Shown in pieces: positions 62,409 to 64,000 of a stretch of 64,000 nucleotides of DNA. The notes beneath the pieces were generated by a model, which did no database searches, was not told the DNA's origin, and was given only the letters and a program-made list of their open reading frames with translations. The stretch lies in the NCBI RefSeq assembly GCF_900157385.1, contig NZ_LT717701.1, positions 903,772-967,771 on the forward strand, in the 5' to 3' direction. Numbering within the stretch: the stretch's first letter is position 1; every line of letters begins with the position of its first letter. The stretch is from Mycobacterium terramassiliense (lineage in GTDB: Bacteria; Actinomycetota; Actinomycetes; Mycobacteriales; Mycobacteriaceae). Position numbers and translations under genes: made by a program.

Positions 62409-62822
62409 TCAGACGCCGACGATAGTCAGGAGGTCATCGAGCCCTCGGAAGTCATCGACGTTGCGCGTGTAGAGCGCAAGGTTGGCGGCCACTGCGGTGG
62501 CGGCGATCAACAGATCCACGGCTCGGGGGCCACGTGCCTTGCGCCCCGCCGCGACGATCGCGGCGTAGATGCGTCCGTAGGCCCTCGCCGAGTCGCCATC
62601 GAACGGCAGAGGATCAAAGCTGGCCTCGGCACGTTGTAGGCGATCTTGACGTCGTGCTCGCTCGTGCGCCTCGGCCGTCGCGTGAGGGCCGGCGGCAAGC
62701 TCAGCCATGGTAAGGGCGCTGATAGCGAGTTCGATTGGGAGCTGCTCGGCGTCGATGTGATCCAGATCGATCACGACCGAGGTGTCAATGAGCCCCAGCG
62801 GCGGACGAGGAGCCTCAGCCAC
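62409..62822 (-). CDS. vapC: VapC-type PIN-domain toxin
   Basis: A 137-residue PIN-domain ribonuclease. Acidic residues expected in the metal site: Asp13 (LIDTSVVIDL), Glu41 (TMAELAAG), Asp103 (AVDLLIAATA) and Asp123/124 (TRNVDDF). VapC toxins cleave tRNA or rRNA when free of antitoxin. It overlaps the antitoxin gene upstream by 8 bp, as toxin-antitoxin pairs commonly do. Which numbered mycobacterial VapC it matches was not determined. Confidence 0.92.
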   Translation of the reverse strand: MAEAPRPPLGLIDTSVVIDLDHIDAEQLPIELAISALTMAELAAGPHATAEAHERARRQDRLQRAEASFDPLPFDGDSARAYGRIYAAIVAAGRKARGPRAVDLLIAATAVAANLALYTRNVDDFRGLDDLLTIVGV

Positions 62823-63069
62823 GAGGCGTGATCTCCTGGCTGGCGGCCCGATCTAGATCCGCCCGGAACCGGTCGAACCCCACCCGCGGAGCGCCCCTGA
62901 ACGCGGCGACGGCCGCCTCGGCGCTGATGAATCGGTTCCGGCGCAGTGGGGAGAGCTCGCCGACCAAGATTCCATTCCTGGTCACGACGAACGACTCGCC
63001 CTGGTCAAGCTGGCGCATTATCTCGCCGCTGTTATTGCGCAACTCCCGCTGAGTGATCTGTTTGGCCAT
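62815..63069 (-). CDS. vapB: Phd/YefM-type antitoxin of the VapC pair
   Basis: An 84-residue protein starting at ATG 63069 (MAKQITQRELRNNSGEIMRQ), the standard Phd/YefM DNA-binding N-terminus with LDQGESFVVTRNGILVGEL. The C-terminus (FDRFRADLDRAASQEITPRG) should wrap the toxin. The frame extends to 63102 but the ATG at 63069 begins the family homology. The complex normally represses its own promoter in the 63070-63250 interval. Confidence 0.88.
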   Translation of the reverse strand: MAKQITQRELRNNSGEIMRQLDQGESFVVTRNGILVGELSPLRRNRFISAEAAVAAFRGAPRVGFDRFRADLDRAASQEITPRG

Positions 63070-63253
63070 ACCGGAGTGTAGCACACGTGCTACGCAGCCC
63101 ATGCATGGTGGCGGCCATCTCGACGGCAGGTAGGCGTGGCATGGGCAACGGCGGGGCCGGCGTAGGTGGGCCGGCGTAGCGACGTGCCTGGACTTAGCCC
63201 CGCCCAGTGTGAGCCTCTGTGTCGCGTTGACGTGTCAGCTTCCACGGTTGATC

Positions 63254-63310
63254 CGACTATAGTACGGTTATATCAACTAAAGTACGCTTAGACCAACTAT
63301 AATACGCTTA
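63254..63310. repeat. Three 20-bp iterons upstream of the nucleotidyltransferase gene
   Basis: C(G/A)ACTA(T/A)A(G/A)TACG(G/C)TTA begins at 63254, 63274 and 63294, exactly 20 bp apart, so all lie on one face of the helix. The third contains TATAAT (63298-63303), a likely -10 element. They end 28 bp before the start chosen at 63338 and are probably operator sites for the encoded winged-helix protein. Confidence 0.75.
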
Positions 63311-63337
63311 ACGTTGGGTGATCGCATGGAGGCTCCG

Positions 63338-63970
63338 ATGCAGTTGAACCGACCTTTCGCCACAGTGACCCCGACCCTCGATGGCGATGTGTTGACAATC
63401 TTGGCGACGCACAATGCCGCATTCACGACCGGCCAGATCCATCGAATCCTGGATGGCTTCTCCGAGGAAGGGATACGCAAGGTCCTCGCGAGGCTCGTCC
63501 TCCAGGGCGTGGTTCTGGCCGATCGAGTGGGTAACGCGTTTGTCTATCGACTCAACTCCGAGCATCTTGCGGCAGAGCCGATCAAAGCACTAGCGCGGCT
63601 GACAAGCACATTCTTTTCTCGCCTTGAGCAACGCCTCGACGGCTGGGATCAACCGCCGGCATACGCGGCGGTTTTTGGATCCGCGGCGACGGGCCGGATG
63701 ACGCTGCACAGCGACGTCGACATCTTCTTGGTACGTGGTAGGGATGCGACAGAGAGCATTTGGTCACGCCGTGTCGGCGAGCTCACGACCGCGGTGACTG
63801 AATGGACAGGCAACGATGCGCGCGTTGTCGAGTTCACGATCGACGAGCTGCGTCGTTCGGGTACCGAGCCCATGGTCCGCGATGTCGTAGAACACGGCCT
63901 CACCGTGGCCGGTTCACGAGCGTGGTTAGTTAAGCAACTCCGAGCGATTCCGAAGAAAGATCGAGCATGA
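63338..63970 (+). CDS. Winged-helix nucleotidyltransferase (MNT-like)
   Basis: A protein of about 210 residues. The N-terminal 80 residues form a winged helix (ATHNAAFTTGQIHRILDG, EEGIRKVLARLVLQGVVL). The nucleotidyltransferase domain follows, with GSAATGRMTLHSDVDIFLV, the G-S-x(9-12)-D-x-D active site. ATG 63338 was chosen because GGAGG lies 5 bp upstream; earlier ATG 63326 and TTG 63314 are weaker. The stop overlaps the start of a following gene, cut by the window edge. Such HTH-MNT proteins often act as antitoxins or regulators beside HEPN-type partners, so this may be a second toxin-antitoxin-like module. Confidence 0.8.
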   Translation: MQLNRPFATVTPTLDGDVLTILATHNAAFTTGQIHRILDGFSEEGIRKVLARLVLQGVVLADRVGNAFVYRLNSEHLAAEPIKALARLTSTFFSRLEQRLDGWDQPPAYAAVFGSAATGRMTLHSDVDIFLVRGRDATESIWSRRVGELTTAVTEWTGNDARVVEFTIDELRRSGTEPMVRDVVEHGLTVAGSRAWLVKQLRAIPKKDRA

Positions 63971-64000
63971 TGACCAGGCGCACGAGGCAGTGCTCCGAAG
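63967..64000 (+). CDS. Start of a gene cut by the window end
   Basis: ATGATGACC at 63967 overlaps the stop of the nucleotidyltransferase gene by 4 bp and continues MMTRRTRQCSE to the window edge. The overlap indicates translational coupling. A HEPN-type or similar partner is expected from comparable modules but cannot be seen. Confidence 0.45.
   Translation, partial: MMTRRTRQCSE

Noticed and set aside
63254..63310. Short CRISPR-like array
   Set aside because: Only three 20-bp units without spacers, in a promoter; iterons explain them better.

Overview
The window is high-GC DNA from a nontuberculous, probably slow-growing, Mycobacterium. Three things support this: the complete mce4 cholesterol-import locus in the gene order known around Rv3489-Rv3509c of M. 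tuberculosis, the PE, PPE and PGRS-type genes, and several mycobacterium-restricted secreted proteins and lipoproteins. Gene names come from recognising the protein sequences; no database search was run.

Region 1 (1-20.6 kb) is conserved core. It holds the end of an ilvX-like TPP enzyme, a divergently read cholesterol side-chain operon (fadE26-fadE27-fadD17 plus a serine beta-lactamase-fold protein), and fdxD with a 17beta-HSD/SDR gene. These are followed by yrbE4A-yrbE4B-mce4ABCDEF with two Mce-associated genes, otsA with a 54-codon upstream partner, and a crotonase. A perfect KstR-type operator lies between fadE26 and fdxD, and a near match lies before yrbE4A, so sterol import and side-chain oxidation are probably co-regulated.

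Region 2 (20.6-32.1 kb) is an insertion-sequence-rich accessory block. Two DEDDh exonuclease / helical / BRCT-like proteins, one of them membrane-anchored, lie on either side of two small secreted-protein genes. The first exonuclease gene is interrupted at its last codons by an IS110-family element. A second IS110 element sits inside an IS256-family element, which itself has cut an IS30-family transposase. Reconstructing both IS110 target sites gives a shared CT core. In the left end of each element I found a bridge-RNA-like segment whose four guide stretches match that element's own target and donor sequences. This is the most informative signal in the window.

Region 3 (32.1-56.1 kb) is a loosely packed accessory region. 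It contains two orphan PPE genes each preceded by the same palindromic repeat, a duplicated MarR-type regulator block, an HxlR regulator, a lipoprotein, an orphan Mce-associated pair, and a PGRS protein with a Sec signal peptide instead of a PE domain. It also has a porin-like secreted protein, two sulfotransferases plus a decayed third, a PE-PPE pair and a third MarR gene. Long stretches hold no convincing gene.

Region 4 (56.1-64 kb) carries a membrane-anchored cyclophilin, an acidic membrane protein, and a second porin-like secreted protein behind two tandem IdeR-like boxes. Next come a Fur-family regulator with an unusual Pro/Gly-rich tail, a DUF3558-like protein and a Phd/VapB-VapC pair. 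At the right edge is a winged-helix nucleotidyltransferase behind three 20-bp iterons, overlapping a gene cut by the window end. No rRNA, tRNA or CRISPR array was seen.
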